Shown: positions 18,276 to 28,296 of the stretch, one piece after another
How the letters are laid out: every line of letters begins with the position of its first letter
How positions within the stretch are numbered: position 1 is the stretch's first letter
Assembly: GCA_963797605.1 (NCBI GenBank)
Contig: CAWCPX010000005.1
Span: 1 to 64,000, forward strand
From: DASQPR01 sp963797605
Lineage (GTDB): Bacteria > Actinomycetota > Actinomycetes > Mycobacteriales > Micromonosporaceae
Direction of reading: 5' to 3'
DNA: 64,000 bases
The notes under the pieces: model-generated
Database searches by the model: none
Seen by the model: the letters and a program-made list of their open reading frames with translations, nothing else
Told to the model about the DNA's origin: nothing
Position numbers and translations under genes: made by a program

Positions 18276-20816
18276 ATGAATCGGCGCTGGACGATACGCA
18301 CCAGGATCCTAACTTTGCTGTTCGCTCCGCTCGTGCCGCTGCTGGCGATGCTCATCTTCGCCACAACGGTCGCGCTCGGCCCCGCGGTCAACCTCCGCGA
18401 CGCGAATACCGCGGCGGTGACGGGCGGTCTGCCGGCCGCCACGGTGCTGCTCGACCTGCAGACCGAGCGCGAACTCTCGGTGATTTTGGTGAGTTCCCCG
18501 ACCGCCGTGCCGCAGGCGGTGTCCGCCCTGACGAATGCCCGGGCCCAGACCGACAGCGCGTACGGCTCGCTGCAGAAAGCCGTCACCGGTGGCGCGTTCA
18601 CCGCAGCCGCCAACGACCAGGTGCTTCGCTACCTCGGTGTGCTGAAGACGCAGCTCGTCAAGCTGGAGCCGACCCGCAACGCGATCGACCGGGGCACCTC
18701 GCGGCTGAGCGTGATGACGTTCTACAACGCGGCGATCGAGTCCACCTTCGGCCTCTACGGCGCCATGGCCAGCCTCGACGACCACGTGCTCGCCCGGCAG
18801 GCCAACATCGTCACGCAGCTCGCCGAGTCCAGCGAAATGCTCGCCCGGGAAGACGCGCTACTGGCCGGCCCGTTCACGTCCGGCGAGATGACGAACAGCG
18901 ACTACCAGCAACTCGTCGGCACCATTTACACGAAGCGTTACCTGTACGCGCAGGCGACGCGTTACCTCACCGGCGACGCGGCGGCGGCGTACATCGCGAT
19001 CACGAAGAGCGACGCGTACGCCCGCCTCACCACCATGGAAGACGCGCTGATCGGCCACCCGAACGTCGGCAAGGCGCCCTACGTCAACGCGACCACGTGG
19101 CACAACGACTTCACGTCAGTCTCGACGTCGCTGGGCCTGTTCGAGGCGGGTGAGGCGACCAGTGCGATCAACGGCACCCACACCGCCGCTGTCAGCCGCG
19201 AGTGGCGCCTGGCCATCATCGTCGGCATCAGCGTCCTGATGTTGCTGACGCTGCTCTACTTCTCGCTGACGATCGCCCGTGCGCGTCATCCGGCGCATCA
19301 CCGCGCTGCGGCAGGACGCGCTGTCGCTCGCGCTCGACCGGCTGCCGTCCGTCGTCGAACGACTGCGCAACGGCGAGGCGGTGGACGTCGACGCGGAGAC
19401 ACCGCCGCTGCGGTACGGCTTCGACGAGATGGGCCAGCTCGGTGACGCGTTCACCCGGGTGCAGAGCACCGCGATCGCGGCCGCCGTGCACGAGGCCAAC
19501 CTGCGCCACGGTTTCAACCAGGTCTTCCTCAACATCGCCCGGCGCAGCCAGACCCTGCTGCACCGGCAGCTGGCCCTGCTCGACGGCATGGAGCGCCGCA
19601 CCAACGATCCCGACGAGCTGGAAGAGCTGTTCCGGGTCGACCACCTCGCCACCCGTATGCGCCGGCACGCCGAGGACCTCGTGATCCTCGCCGGTTCGGC
19701 TCCCGGCCGGGGCTGGCGCAACCCGGTGCCGGTCGCGGACGTGCTGCGCGCCGCCGCGTCCGAGGTCGAGGAGTACGCCCGGATCGTGGCGGTCGGCCTG
19801 CCCGACATCGCGCTCGCCGGCCGGGCCGTCAGCGACGTCGTGCACCTGCTCGCCGAGCTGCTCGAGAACGCGACCCTGTTCTCGCCGCCGGACACGCAGG
19901 TCTCGCTGTCCGGCCAGATGGTGCCGAACGGATTCGCGATCGAGATCGAGGACCGCGGCCTCGGCATGACGGCCGGAGGCGATCCGAGACGCGAACGCGC
20001 GGCTCGCGACGCCGCCCGAGTTCGACCCGGCCCACAGCGCCGCCTCGGCCTGTTCGTCGTCGCCCGGCTCGCCGCCCGGCACGACATCGAGGTGGCGCTG
20101 CGCCCGTCGCCGTACGGCGGCGTCACGGCGGTGGCGCTGATCCCGTCGGAACTCGTCGTGCACCCGGCGCGAGATCGTGCCCGGCATCGCTCGACGTCGC
20201 CATAGCGCCACCGCGTCCCGGCTCCGCGGACGGCGATCGGCCGAGTACGCGACCGCCGAGCCCGGGCGCACGCTCGACGCAGGTGGCCGTCCCGCCGGTC
20301 GCGGTCAAGGACGTCTCGCTGCGAGCCGCCACGGTGTCGCTGACGAGCGACGGCCTGCCCCAGCGGGTCCGCCAGGCGAGCCTGTCGCGGCAGCCACCGA
20401 CGGGCGGCACGCCGGCTGCGGCCCGACCGTGCGGCGACACGCTCAGGTTCGGTTCCAGCCGCCCGGCGACGGCGCCGGGCACCCCACCGCCGCCGGCCAA
20501 CGCGCCGCCAAGCGCAGCCTCTACGGCGCCGCCCGTTCGGTCGAACCCGACATCCGGACGGCCCCGTTACCCGTACCCCCGAGCAGATGCGTAGCATGCT
20601 CTCGTCGTTCCAGGACGGTATGGCGCTGGGGCGACGAGACGCGGTCGGTCGACGGATCCACAGCCCCGCGCCAGCACCCCCGGCGGCTCGGACGAAACCA
20701 CCGACCGATCCGCTCCCGGCGCTGAGGCCGCAGCGCACGCCGACGCGCCCACGTTCCAACTGGGCGCGCCGACAACCACCCCCGCTGTGCACACGGAAGA
20801 GAGGCGCTCCGAATGA
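18276..20816 (+). CDS. Nitrate/nitrite-sensing-type histidine kinase, CvnA-like (several frameshifts)
   Basis: First gene of a conservon. ATG 18276 follows GGGTGGA. Residues 1-35 hold a first membrane helix (ILTLLFAPLVPLLAMLIFA); a NIT-type sensor domain follows (LLDLQTERELSVILVSSP ... YNAAIESTFGLYGAM), then a second helix near residue 310 (LAIIVGISVLMLLTLLYFSL). Downstream are the dimerisation segment (NQVFLNIARRSQTLLHRQL) and ATPase domain (LLAELLENATLFSPP, RLGLFVVARLAARHDI). Frame changes are needed near 19280, 19980/20040 and at several points after 20170; the C-terminal tail MRSMLSSFQDGMALGRRD and an end at TGA 20814-20816 fit CvnA homologues. Such proteins often lack kinase activity and signal to the GTPase. 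Confidence 0.75.
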
Positions 20817-21224
20817 CCGACACGCCAAGCTTGGACTGGCTGCTCGACGATCTGGTCGGTCGGGTGCCGTCCGCTCGTCAGGCCGTCGTGCTCTCGGTCG
20901 ACGGGCTGCTCACCGGCTCGTCGAGCAACCTCGCGAAGCAGGACGCGGAGCACCTCGCCGCCGTCGCGGCCGGGTTCTCCGGACTCGCCCGCACGGCCGG
21001 CCGGCACTTCCGCGGCGGCCCGGTGCGGCAGACCATCGTGGAGATGGAGTCGGCGTTCCTGTTCATCACGTCCGCCGGCCAGGGCGCGTGTCTGGCCGTG
21101 CTCAGCGAGGCCGAACTCCGACATCGGCCTGATCGCGTACGAGATGGCGATGCTGGTCGAGCGCATCGGCGTCAACCTGTCCACGCCGCCGCGCCGTGGC
21201 ATCGTGCCGGCCGATGCCCGGTGA
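20813..21224 (+). CDS. Roadblock/LC7 protein, CvnB-like (frameshifted)
   Basis: ATG 20813 overlaps the kinase stop. It begins SLDWLLDDLVGRVPSARQAVVLSVDGLL, the standard roadblock/LC7 start, and continues GGPVRQTIVEMESAFLFIT and GACLAVLSEAE. An extra C near 21116 breaks the frame; the other frame reads SDIGLIAYEMAMLVERIG and ends at TGA 21222-21224, about 136 residues, the normal family length. In conservons CvnB stimulates or scaffolds the CvnD GTPase. Overlaps the DUF742 start by 11 nt. Confidence 0.8.
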
Positions 21225-21609
21225 CGGCCGGGCTGCGTCGCCCGGCAACCACGACTGGCTCGATCAGGAAGCGGGGCCCCTGGTCCGCTCGTTCGCGCTG
21301 ACCGGCGGCCGGGCGCGATCCGGCGACACCGCGTTTGACCTGCTGGCCTACGTTGTGGCGACGGACAGCGCGATCCGCGCGGCCCGGCACATGCAACCCG
21401 AACACCGTGCCATCGTGGCTCACGCGGCCACTCCGGTCTCGGTCGCCGAACTCGCGTCGCAAGTGGACCTGCCGCTCGGCGTGGTCCGCGTGCTGCTCGG
21501 CGATCTGGTCCAGCTCGACGCAATCGCGATTCACGAACCCGATGTGGTCGGCACCCAGCCTGACGACCACGTGCTTAAGGCGGTCATCCATGCGCTCCGA
21601 ACACTCTGA
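21214..21609 (+). CDS. DUF742 protein, CvnC-like
   Basis: 131 residues from ATG 21214, chosen because it overlaps the restored LC7 stop. It contains AGPLVRSFALTGGRARS near the N-terminus and EHRAIVAHAATPVSVAELASQ with LPLGVVRVLLGDLVQLDAI, the winged-helix-like signature of DUF742. Third conservon gene; role in the complex is not biochemically defined for this family. The next ATG lies within its last codons. Confidence 0.85.
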   Translation: MPGDGRAASPGNHDWLDQEAGPLVRSFALTGGRARSGDTAFDLLAYVVATDSAIRAARHMQPEHRAIVAHAATPVSVAELASQVDLPLGVVRVLLGDLVQLDAIAIHEPDVVGTQPDDHVLKAVIHALRTL

Positions 21610-22210
21610 CACCCCGGTGGTGCCCACCGCGATCAAGATCCTGATCGCGGGCGGCTTCGGCGTGGGCAAAACGACCCTCGTCGCCGCGGTCAGCGAGATC
21701 CTGCCGCTGTCCACCGAGGAGATACTGACCGACGCCGGTGCCGACGCCGACGATCTGTCCGGTGTGGAGTCAAGACGCACGACCACGGTCGCGATGGACT
21801 TCGGCCGGATCAGCATCGGCGAGGACATCGTGCTCTACCTGTTCGGCACGCCCGGGCCAGGACCGGTTCTGGTTCCTGTGGGACGAGCTGGCGCTCGGCG
21901 CGCTCGGCGCGGTCGTGCTGGCCGACACCCGCCGGCTGGCCGACTGCTTCCCGTCGATCGACTACTTCGAGCGGCAGCGCACGCCGTTCCTGGTCGCGGT
22001 CAACTGCTTCGACGGCGCCCAGCAGTTCCAGGACCGAGGCCGATGCGCCGAGGCGCTCGACCTCGACCCGGACGTGCCGATCGTGATCTGCGACGCCCGC
22101 AGCCGGGAGTCGGCAAGGAGGTGCTGATCTCGCTGGTCGAGCACGTGCTGGCGAAACCGCGCAGCCGTGCGATCGGGCGGCACGTGGCGGTAGGTCGGCC
22201 GCGGCCGTGA
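21590..22210 (+). CDS. Ras-like GTPase, CvnD-like (two compensating frameshifts)
   Basis: Starts at ATG 21590 inside the DUF742 gene (20-nt overlap). G1 is GGFGVGKTTLVAAVSE, then TVAMDFGRI and LFGTPGQDRFWFLWDEL (G3), VAVNCFD (N-x-x-D-like G4) and ICDARSRESGKEVLISLVEHVL. One extra C near 21857 and one missing G near 22112 must be corrected; the segment between them is in another frame. About 206 residues, normal for CvnD. It acts as the switch of the membrane complex formed with the preceding three proteins. Confidence 0.8.
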   Translation: MRSEHSDTPVVPTAIKILIAGGFGVGKTTLVAAVSEILPLSTEEILTDAGADADDLSGVESRRTTTVAMDFGRISIGEDIVLYLFGTPGPGPVLVPVGRAGARRARRGRAGRHPPAGRLLPVDRLLRAAAHAVPGRGQLLRRRPAVPGPRPMRRGARPRPGRADRDLRRPQPGVGKEVLISLVEHVLAKPRSRAIGRHVAVGRPRP

Positions 22211-22254
22211 GCGACAGCGTCGGCGCCTGAGTAGGCGTCGCCTCGGAGCCGGGC

Positions 22255-23828
22255 GGCGCACCGCCGCTCGGAACCGGTCGTCGTCCAGATGTCGTTGAGC
22301 GGCTGGGCGTACATGTCGTTGCTGGTCAGCGGCCCGATGCCGAGCGCGTGCTCGATCGTCGCCGCGAGGCTGTAGTCGCTGTAGCGCACCGTCGAGACGT
22401 AGTCGTCCTTGACCAGGCCCTGCGACGCCGCACGTAGGTCGCGATGTGGTTCGGGTAGCCGGCCCGAACGACTTCACGTGGCCCTCGTCCCACGACACGA
22501 TCAGCAGCGAGCGCGCGTCGTCCAGGCCGGTGACGTGAAGATCTGCGGCAGCATGCGGGACAGCCAGTCGTCGCCGGTCCGCACGCCGCCCCCCTCCATG
22601 TTGTTGACGTCGTTCGCGGCGAACCAGACGAACGCCGGCGTCGTGCGGGCGCTCCCGAGGTCGACGGCGAGTTGGCTAGCGGCTGGTTGTGCGCGGCGCA
22701 GCGGGGCGGGTCGCCGACGATGTCGGCGTAGAGCATGAACGGCTCGTCGTCGGGCAGGTAGTAGCCGCCGGCCGCGGTCTCGTGCTCGGCCTTGTCGCAG
22801 TTGCCGGACATGCCCTCGGCGTAGCCGCGCCACGTCTTGCCGGCGGCGTCGAGCCGGTCGCCGATGTTCAGCGCGTGCGACCTGGTCGTAGCCGACGATC
22901 GGGTTGCGGGTCCAGCCGAAGGTCGAGCCGCCGGTGACGGCCAGGTAGTTGGGGTCGCTGGGGTGCGTCGTGGCGTACATCTGGCCGAGCCGAGCGCCCG
23001 TTAAAGGCGAGCACCCCGTTGAGGTAGGGCGCGGCCGGGTTGCCGACGATGTAGTCGCCGCTGCCGACCGGGCGCCTCGGCTTTCGTCGCGTTCTCGTTC
23101 TCCATGAAGACGAAGAACACATGATCAAAGGCGGGCACAGCCGATGTGGGTACGGCCAGCCGGGCGCGCGGTTCGTGGCGTCCGTGGTGAACGAGAGGTC
23201 GTCGGCGTACCCGTCGGTCGTATCGCCCGCCGTCCACGTGAACGCGAGCGTGACGAGCACCGTGCGCGTACCCGGCGGAATGGCTCCTGTCTGTTGACCT
23301 TCGACGAGCCGGTGTCACCTTGTCGCGCGCGCTGTTCGTGACCGGGTCGATCGTGGTCAGTTGCAACTCGTGCCCGGCACGGTCGAGGAAGGTCGCGGTG
23401 AGCCCGACCCGGTCGTTCTGGCTCGGCGAAACCGCCGAGCCAGCCGGAGAGGTCGAACATGGCCCGGCCGCTGTCGATCAGGTCGGCGCCGCGCCGTCAG
23501 CGGCACCCGCTGGCTCAGGGTCGGCGTCGCCGGTCGCGCCCCCGGCGAAGAACGCGCGGCCCCGGACGGCCGGACCGGGGATCGTCGAGCGCGGAAATCC
23601 GACCGAGCCGTAGCAGACGCTGTCGGGCGAGCCGGCGGTCACGGTCCAGCCGGGGACCGTCATCGCGTCGAGCCCCGAGGTCGTGCACAGGCCGATTTCG
23701 GCACCCGGGTTGATCAGCAGGTTTGTCCGCTTCGGTGCGGCGTCGGCGGAGGGCGTCGTGGCGATGAGGGCCGGCGCGATCGCGAGCAGGACGACGAGAA
23801 GGGCCGCGACCACCGCATGTCGGCGCAC
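22255..23828 (-). pseudogene. Secreted phosphoesterase (PF04185-like), many frameshifts
   Basis: ATG 23828 opens a signal peptide (VVAALLVVLLAIAPALIA ... ADAA) and a beta-sandwich-like segment with NLLINPGAEIGLCTTSGLDA and GWTVTAGSPDSVCYG. The catalytic domain is recognisable in pieces across three frames: FDHVFFVFMENENATKA, ATTHPSDPNYLAVTGGSTFG, AEGMSGNCD, YADIVGDPPRCAAHNQPL, FVWFAANDVNNMEGG, SLLIVSWDEGH and YSLAATIEHALGIGPL. These match acid phosphatase/phospholipase C-type phosphoesterases that cleave phosphomonoesters or diesters outside the cell. At least six indels are needed. No stop occurs in a fitting frame before the convergent GTPase gene, so the 3' end is uncertain. Either sequence errors or a decayed gene. 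Confidence 0.6.
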
Positions 23829-23919
23829 CTCTCGCCCCTTCCGTTCGGTGAGCTAAGACTCACACGACGAAAAGGACGATGTCTCATGTTTACTGCTTTA
23901 CCGCATATTGCGGAAATTA

Positions 23920-23939
23920 CGCGCTAGCGCACTAGCGCG
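23920..23939 (-). terminator. Short hairpin at the lipoprotein stop
   Basis: CGCGCTAG at 23920-23927 and its complement at 23932-23939 form an 8-bp stem with a 4-nt loop, overlapping the TAG of the minus-strand lipoprotein gene. It could end that transcript before the phosphoesterase gene; weak evidence. Confidence 0.35.
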
Positions 23940-24682
23940 CGTCGAGCATCGAGTAGACGGCCGATCGGCGCGGGCACGACCTGGTTGTCGTTGGGCCGGT
24001 TGACCGGCGCGGCCGCGTTGTAGTCGGAGATGCCGAAGTCGAACGACAGCGCCGCCGGGCCGGCCACGTGGAAGTCGGTCAGCCGGCCCTTCTTGTCGAG
24101 CGTGGCCGTGAAGGGCACGTCTTCGCCGGCCGCGCCGAGCGCGCTGCCGGTCGGGATCAGCGAGCTGGTCCCCTGCACCTCGGAGAGGTCGATCGAGCCG
24201 GTGTAGTGCCGCGCGTCCGTGCGCTTGACGGCCAGCAGACCGGTCAGCACGTCGGAGAGACTGAACGCGTCCTTCGAGGTCGGAGGCGTCGAACGGGAGC
24301 GCGCCCGAGGCGACCTTCGACGGGTCGAGTTTCATCCACATGGACGGGCTCACGCCGAGGTCGGGAGCGCCGTCGATCCGAGCCCAACTGTCCGTGGTGA
24401 TCATGAGTACGTCGATCCGCCGCGTCGAACCCTCGACGGTGCCGTTCGCGGTCACGGTCGCCGTGCCACCGATCGGGTCCACGGCACCGATCGCGGACCG
24501 GTCGGCCGACGTCAGCGAGACCGCATAACTGCTCGTGGCCAGCGTCGCGGACCGAGGCGATCAGCGCGTCTTTCGGACTTTGTCGTCTCCGAATCCGAGG
24601 ATCCGTGCGAGCACCCGCTCAGACCAATGGTGGCGAACAGGCCCACACCAACAGCGGCGCTGGCAAAACGACGGCGGCTCAC
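23924..24682 (-). CDS. LppX/LprAFG-type lipoprotein (frameshifted)
   Basis: Start GTG 24682 with GGGGAGGAT upstream. The N-terminus RRRFASAAVGVGLFATIGLSGC ends in a lipobox (LSGC), so it is a lipid-anchored exported protein. The body contains KDALIASVRDA, ATSSYAVSLTSADRS, GTATVTANGTVEGSTRRIDV, SMWMKLDPSK, DVLTGLLAVKRTDARHYTG and GRLTDFHVAGPA, fitting the LolA-like LppX_LprAFG family that carries lipids across the periplasm. Corrections are needed near 24560-24540 and 24287. About 250 residues restored, the normal size. Confidence 0.7.
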
Positions 24683-24760
24683 GCGGAATCCTCCCCAGGA
24701 CAGACTGCGACGCCAGACCGGGTCAGATCGCGACCGACCTCCCGACGCGTCCGGCGGCAG

Positions 24761-24779
24761 CGTCCCGCCGTACGGGACG
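24761..24779 (-). terminator. Hairpin downstream of the TetR gene
   Basis: CGTCCCG and CGGGACG form a perfect 7-bp stem with the loop CCGTA, 44 nt after the TetR stop on the minus strand. The rest of the interval 24683-24822 shows only the lipoprotein ribosome-binding site. Confidence 0.5.
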
Positions 24780-24822
24780 GTAATCTACCGACACAAGCTC
24801 GAAATGGCCGCTCGGCCGATGA

Positions 24823-25410
24823 TCAACGTGACGGGGCCCACACTGCCGCGTCCAGAAGCGTCTCGGCCATCGCGCGCGCGACCAGCGCGGACGACGGGTT
24901 GCGATCCATCTGAGCGCCCGTCGTGGCCCCGTCATAGAGCACGACGAACTGCGCCGCGAGATGGTCGGGGTCGGCGACACCGGCCTCGGCCGCGAGGTCA
25001 CGGAACAGACCCCGGATCCAGGCGCGGATCGAGTCGGACACCTCTTCGACCCCGCCACCGGCCGGCGACTCCGCGCTCGCCTTGATGAACGCGCACCCTC
25101 GGTAGTTGGGAGCGGACAGCGTCTTCGAGACGACGTCGAAGATGCCGAGCAGCTTCTCCCGGGGTGTGCCGAAGCTCTCGATGCCGGTCATGATGCGGTG
25201 CTGGCGGGCCTCCTGGCGTTGCGCCAGATAGGCCTTGACCAGCTCGTCTTTACTGCCAAACACGTTGTAAAGGGACGCTTTGGCGACACCGGCGCGCTCA
25301 ATCACGCGGTCGATCCCCACGGTGTGAACGCCCTCGGCGTAGAACAGCTCATCAGCGGCGGCCAGGAGCCGCTCCCGTGCCGACGACCGGTCGGCAGTCT
25401 TCGTGGACAT
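24823..25410 (-). CDS. TetR-family transcriptional regulator
   Basis: 195 residues. The N-terminal helix-turn-helix is typical: SARERLLAAADELFYAEGVHTVGIDRVIERAGVAKASLYNVFGSKDELVKAYL. The C-terminal ligand domain contains NYRGCAFIKASAESP, which is characteristic of the TetR subgroup that regulates adjacent MFS or oxidoreductase genes. It is divergent from an MFS exporter gene with two AGAC-NN-GTCT palindromes in the shared promoter, so it most likely represses both genes and is released by the exporter's substrate. Confidence 0.9.
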   Translation of the reverse strand: MSTKTADRSSARERLLAAADELFYAEGVHTVGIDRVIERAGVAKASLYNVFGSKDELVKAYLAQRQEARQHRIMTGIESFGTPREKLLGIFDVVSKTLSAPNYRGCAFIKASAESPAGGGVEEVSDSIRAWIRGLFRDLAAEAGVADPDHLAAQFVVLYDGATTGAQMDRNPSSALVARAMAETLLDAAVWAPSR

Positions 25411-25414
25411 GCCC

Positions 25415-25466
25415 TTGACAATACCAGACCGGTCTGTCTACTGTCACTAGGTGCACAGACCTGTCT
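25415..25466 (+). promoter_or_regulatory. Divergent promoter with two TetR-type operators
   Basis: TTGACA at 25415-25420 and TACTGT at 25439-25444 are 18 nt apart and point to the MFS gene. The palindrome CAGACCGGTCTG (25425-25436) lies in the spacer, so a bound dimer would block polymerase. A second AGACCTGTCT (25457-25466) keeps the AGAC-NN-GTCT pattern, 31 bp away, about three helical turns. Confidence 0.75.
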
Positions 25467-25515
25467 ACTCAAATCTGGTCGTGCGGCAGCACCCCGATAA
25501 GGAAGAAGTGCCCCG

Positions 25516-26766
25516 ATGACAACAACCCTGTCAGCTCCCACCCGGTCGGCCGACGTCGTCACCCGCGTCGACACGCCGGCTCGCACCCGGCGATGGCGCC
25601 TCCCCACCTCGGCCGCGTTCTACCTGCAGGTCTCGATCGTCGCGTTCCTCCTTGCCGGATCGAGCGCGCCGACGCCGCTCTACTCGGTCTACTCGGCCGA
25701 GTGGGGCTTCTCGCCGCTCACCACGACCACGATCTTCGGCGTCTACGCGCTCGCCGTGCTGACCTCGCTGCTGATCTTCGGTTCCCTGTCCGATCACATC
25801 GGCCGGCGACCCGTGCTGATCACGGCTCTGGTCGTGCAGGCGGTCACGATGCTCGTCTTCGCGAACGCGAGCGGCGTCGGTGACCTGTTGATCGCCCGGG
25901 TGATCCAGGGCCTGTCCACCGGTGCGGCCATCGGCGCGCTCGGTGCCGGCATGCTCGACCTCGACCGGGTCAAGGGCACCACCGCCAACGCGGTGGCACC
26001 GCTCATCGGCACCGGCAGCGGCGCGCTCCTGGCCGGCCTGTTCATCCAGTTCCTGCCGGCCCCGACGCACCTGGTCTACATCGCGCTGTTCGGCGTCTTC
26101 GTGCTGCAGGGCATCGGCGTCCTGCTGATGCGCGAGTCGTCCTCGCCGCGTCCCGGCGCGCTCGCCTCGCTGAAGCTGCAGTTCGGTCTGCCGGCCGCCG
26201 CTCGCAAGCCGTTCCTCGTGGCCGCTCCGGCTCTGATCGCCGTATGGGCGCTCGCCGGGTTCTACGGCTCGCTCGGCCCGACCATGGTCCGGCTGCTCTC
26301 CGGATCGCACTCGTTCGTGCTCGGCGGTTTCTCGCTGTTCGTGCTCGCGATCTCCGGTGCCGTCACGGTGCTGGTGACCCGCAACCGCAGCCCGCACTCC
26401 GTGCTGCTGCTCGGCATGACCACGCTGTTCGTCGGCGTCGGCGTCACGCTGGCGGCCATCGAGACGCCGTCGATCACGTTGTTCTTCATCGGCGCGGTCA
26501 TCTCGGGCTCCGGCTTCGGCGCCGGGTTCCAGGGCGCGATCCGCACCGTGATCCCCCTGGCGGCCCAGCACGAACGGGCCGGCGTGCTCTCCCTGATGTA
26601 CGTCGTGTCCTACCTGGCGCTCGGCCTGCCCGCGGTGATCGCCGGCTACCTGGTCGTGCACACCGGTGGCGTGCTGACGACCGCCCGGGAATACGGCATC
26701 GCCGTGATGGTCCTCGCGGCACTCGCGCTGATCGGCGTCGTGCGCCAGCGGCGGTCCGTCAGGTAG
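25516..26766 (+). CDS. MFS drug-efflux-type transporter
   Basis: 416 residues, ATG 25516 after GGAAGAAG. Twelve hydrophobic segments are visible, from AAFYLQVSIVAFLLAGSSAPTPL to AVMVLAALALIGVV. The loop 2-3 signature of major facilitators is FGSLSDHIGRRPVLI. The N-terminus is 35 residues of polar sequence. Its divergent TetR partner suggests inducible export of a small toxic compound. The substrate cannot be told from sequence. Confidence 0.85.
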   Translation: MTTTLSAPTRSADVVTRVDTPARTRRWRLPTSAAFYLQVSIVAFLLAGSSAPTPLYSVYSAEWGFSPLTTTTIFGVYALAVLTSLLIFGSLSDHIGRRPVLITALVVQAVTMLVFANASGVGDLLIARVIQGLSTGAAIGALGAGMLDLDRVKGTTANAVAPLIGTGSGALLAGLFIQFLPAPTHLVYIALFGVFVLQGIGVLLMRESSSPRPGALASLKLQFGLPAAARKPFLVAAPALIAVWALAGFYGSLGPTMVRLLSGSHSFVLGGFSLFVLAISGAVTVLVTRNRSPHSVLLLGMTTLFVGVGVTLAAIETPSITLFFIGAVISGSGFGAGFQGAIRTVIPLAAQHERAGVLSLMYVVSYLALGLPAVIAGYLVVHTGGVLTTAREYGIAVMVLAALALIGVVRQRRSVR

Positions 26767-26771
26767 GCGCG

Positions 26772-26868
26772 CGGCTCCGACGCCATGATCCGCGTGATCA
26801 TGGCGCCGGAGCCGTTTCCGGACGGGCTTGACGACGGTTCGGCCATGATCACACGGATCATGGCCGAA
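26772..26868. terminator. Two related tandem hairpins between convergent genes
   Basis: The first hairpin (26772-26814) has outer arms CGGCTCC/GGAGCCG and inner arms GCCATGATC/GATCATGGC. The second (26838-26868) has the perfect 13-bp stem TTCGGCCATGATC with loop ACACG. Both share the GCCATGATC/GATCATGGC core and lie between the MFS and zwf stops, so they probably terminate both transcripts. Confidence 0.7.
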
Positions 26869-26883
26869 CTCGCGTCTGTCGGT

Positions 26884-28296
26884 TTAACCCTGTTCGAGGG
26901 CGTGCCAGCGGCCGTAGAGCCCGATCTTGTCAGCCGCTTCCGGACCCCAGGTGCCCGGCTTGTAGGGCACCGGCTCATCGGTGCGGTCGAGGATCGGGCC
27001 GACGATGCGCCAGCTCTCCTCGACGATGTCCATCCGGCCGAACTGGCGCGGATCGCCCTTCAGCGCGCCCAGGAAGATGTACTCGTACGGTTTGCGCTGG
27101 CCGTGCAATTGCCGGTCGAAGTCGCATCCGACGGTCACCTCCCGCACCTGCGACGCGTGCCCCGGTTCGCCCGCGTAGAGGTTCAGCGTGACGCCCGGGT
27201 TCGGGCCGAGACGCAGGCGGATCAGGTTCGGGTCCGGCTGGCCGTCGGCGTCGGCGAAAAGCATCACCGGCGGCTTGCGCAACTCGATCACGACCTCCAG
27301 CGACGTCGTGGCCATGTCTTTGCCGGCCCGGATGCTGATCGGCACGTTGTGCCAGCGCCAGTTCTCGATGAACAGCTTCGTGGCCACGAACGTCTCGGTC
27401 GGGCTGCCCGGCTTCACGCCCTTGACCTTCTGGTAGCCGGTGTACTGGCCACGCACCGTGTCGTGCACCTTGGCGGGTTTGATCGCGCGAAGCACCTTGT
27501 ATTTCTCGTCGAGCATCGCGTCCGGATCGGCCGAGGCCGGTGGCTCCATCGTGAGCAGCGCCAACACCTGTAACAGGTGGTTCTGCACGACGTCGCGGAT
27601 CGCGCCGACCGGGTCGTAGAACGAACCGCGGTCCTCGATGCCGAACGCCTCGGCCATGGTGATCTGGATCGTGCGGATGTAGGAGCTGTTCCAGATCGGC
27701 TCCATCAGCATGTTCGCGAAGCGGAAGGCGAGGATGTCCTCGACCGACTCCTTGCCGAGGAAGTGGTCGACGCGGAAGATGCGCTCCTCCGGGAAGAACT
27801 TCTTCAGCTCCTCGTCGAGTGCCAGCGCCGACGGCCCGTCGTGGCCGAACGGTTTCTCCACCACCAGGCGCGACTTGGCCGCGAGGCCGGCCGCGTGCAG
27901 ACCCTCGGCGACAGCCCCGAACAGGCTCGGCGGCACGGCCAGGTAGTTCGCGATGAAGGTCGCGTCGCCGAGTTCCTTGGCCAGATCGGTAAACGTGACC
28001 GGGTCGTCGAACGGGCCGGCGACCAGGCGCAGCCGCTTCGCGAACCGTTTGAACACGGTCTCGTCGATGTCGACCTTCGCGTCTTTGAGGCTCTCGTGGG
28101 CGCGCTTGCGCAGACCGTCGACATCGAGATCGGTCAGTGCCACGCCGATGACGGGCACGCCGAGTTCCTTGCGCGCCTCCATCGCGTACAGCGCCGGGAG
28201 CAGCATCTTGTAGGCGAGATCACCCGTGATGCCGAACAAAACGAACGCGTCCGCTTTTTCACGGCGCAGACGTGCTTCACGACGATCTCCATGCAT
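26884..28296 (-). CDS. zwf: Glucose-6-phosphate dehydrogenase
   Basis: 470 residues from ATG 28296; the open frame extends far upstream without family similarity. The NADP-binding motif is FVLFGITGDLAYKML, the substrate site FRVDHFLGKESVEDI and the VEKPFGHD and EPIWNSSYI segments match G6PD. It oxidises glucose 6-phosphate to 6-phosphogluconolactone and supplies NADPH. It is monocistronic, away from tal/tkt/opcA, so it may be a second isoform. The start has only a weak GGGG upstream. Confidence 0.93.
   Translation of the reverse strand: MHGDRREARLRREKADAFVLFGITGDLAYKMLLPALYAMEARKELGVPVIGVALTDLDVDGLRKRAHESLKDAKVDIDETVFKRFAKRLRLVAGPFDDPVTFTDLAKELGDATFIANYLAVPPSLFGAVAEGLHAAGLAAKSRLVVEKPFGHDGPSALALDEELKKFFPEERIFRVDHFLGKESVEDILAFRFANMLMEPIWNSSYIRTIQITMAEAFGIEDRGSFYDPVGAIRDVVQNHLLQVLALLTMEPPASADPDAMLDEKYKVLRAIKPAKVHDTVRGQYTGYQKVKGVKPGSPTETFVATKLFIENWRWHNVPISIRAGKDMATTSLEVVIELRKPPVMLFADADGQPDPNLIRLRLGPNPGVTLNLYAGEPGHASQVREVTVGCDFDRQLHGQRKPYEYIFLGALKGDPRQFGRMDIVEESWRIVGPILDRTDEPVPYKPGTWGPEAADKIGLYGRWHALEQG

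Noticed and set aside
20206..20812. Separate genes in the tail of the conservon kinase
   Set aside because: Several overlapping short frames occur here, but pieces such as GLPQRVRQASL and MRSMLSSFQDGMALG in different frames match the kinase C-terminus, so this is one broken gene.
25531..26661. 376-codon minus-strand frame
   Set aside because: Antisense of the MFS transporter; Asp/Arg/Gly-rich noise.
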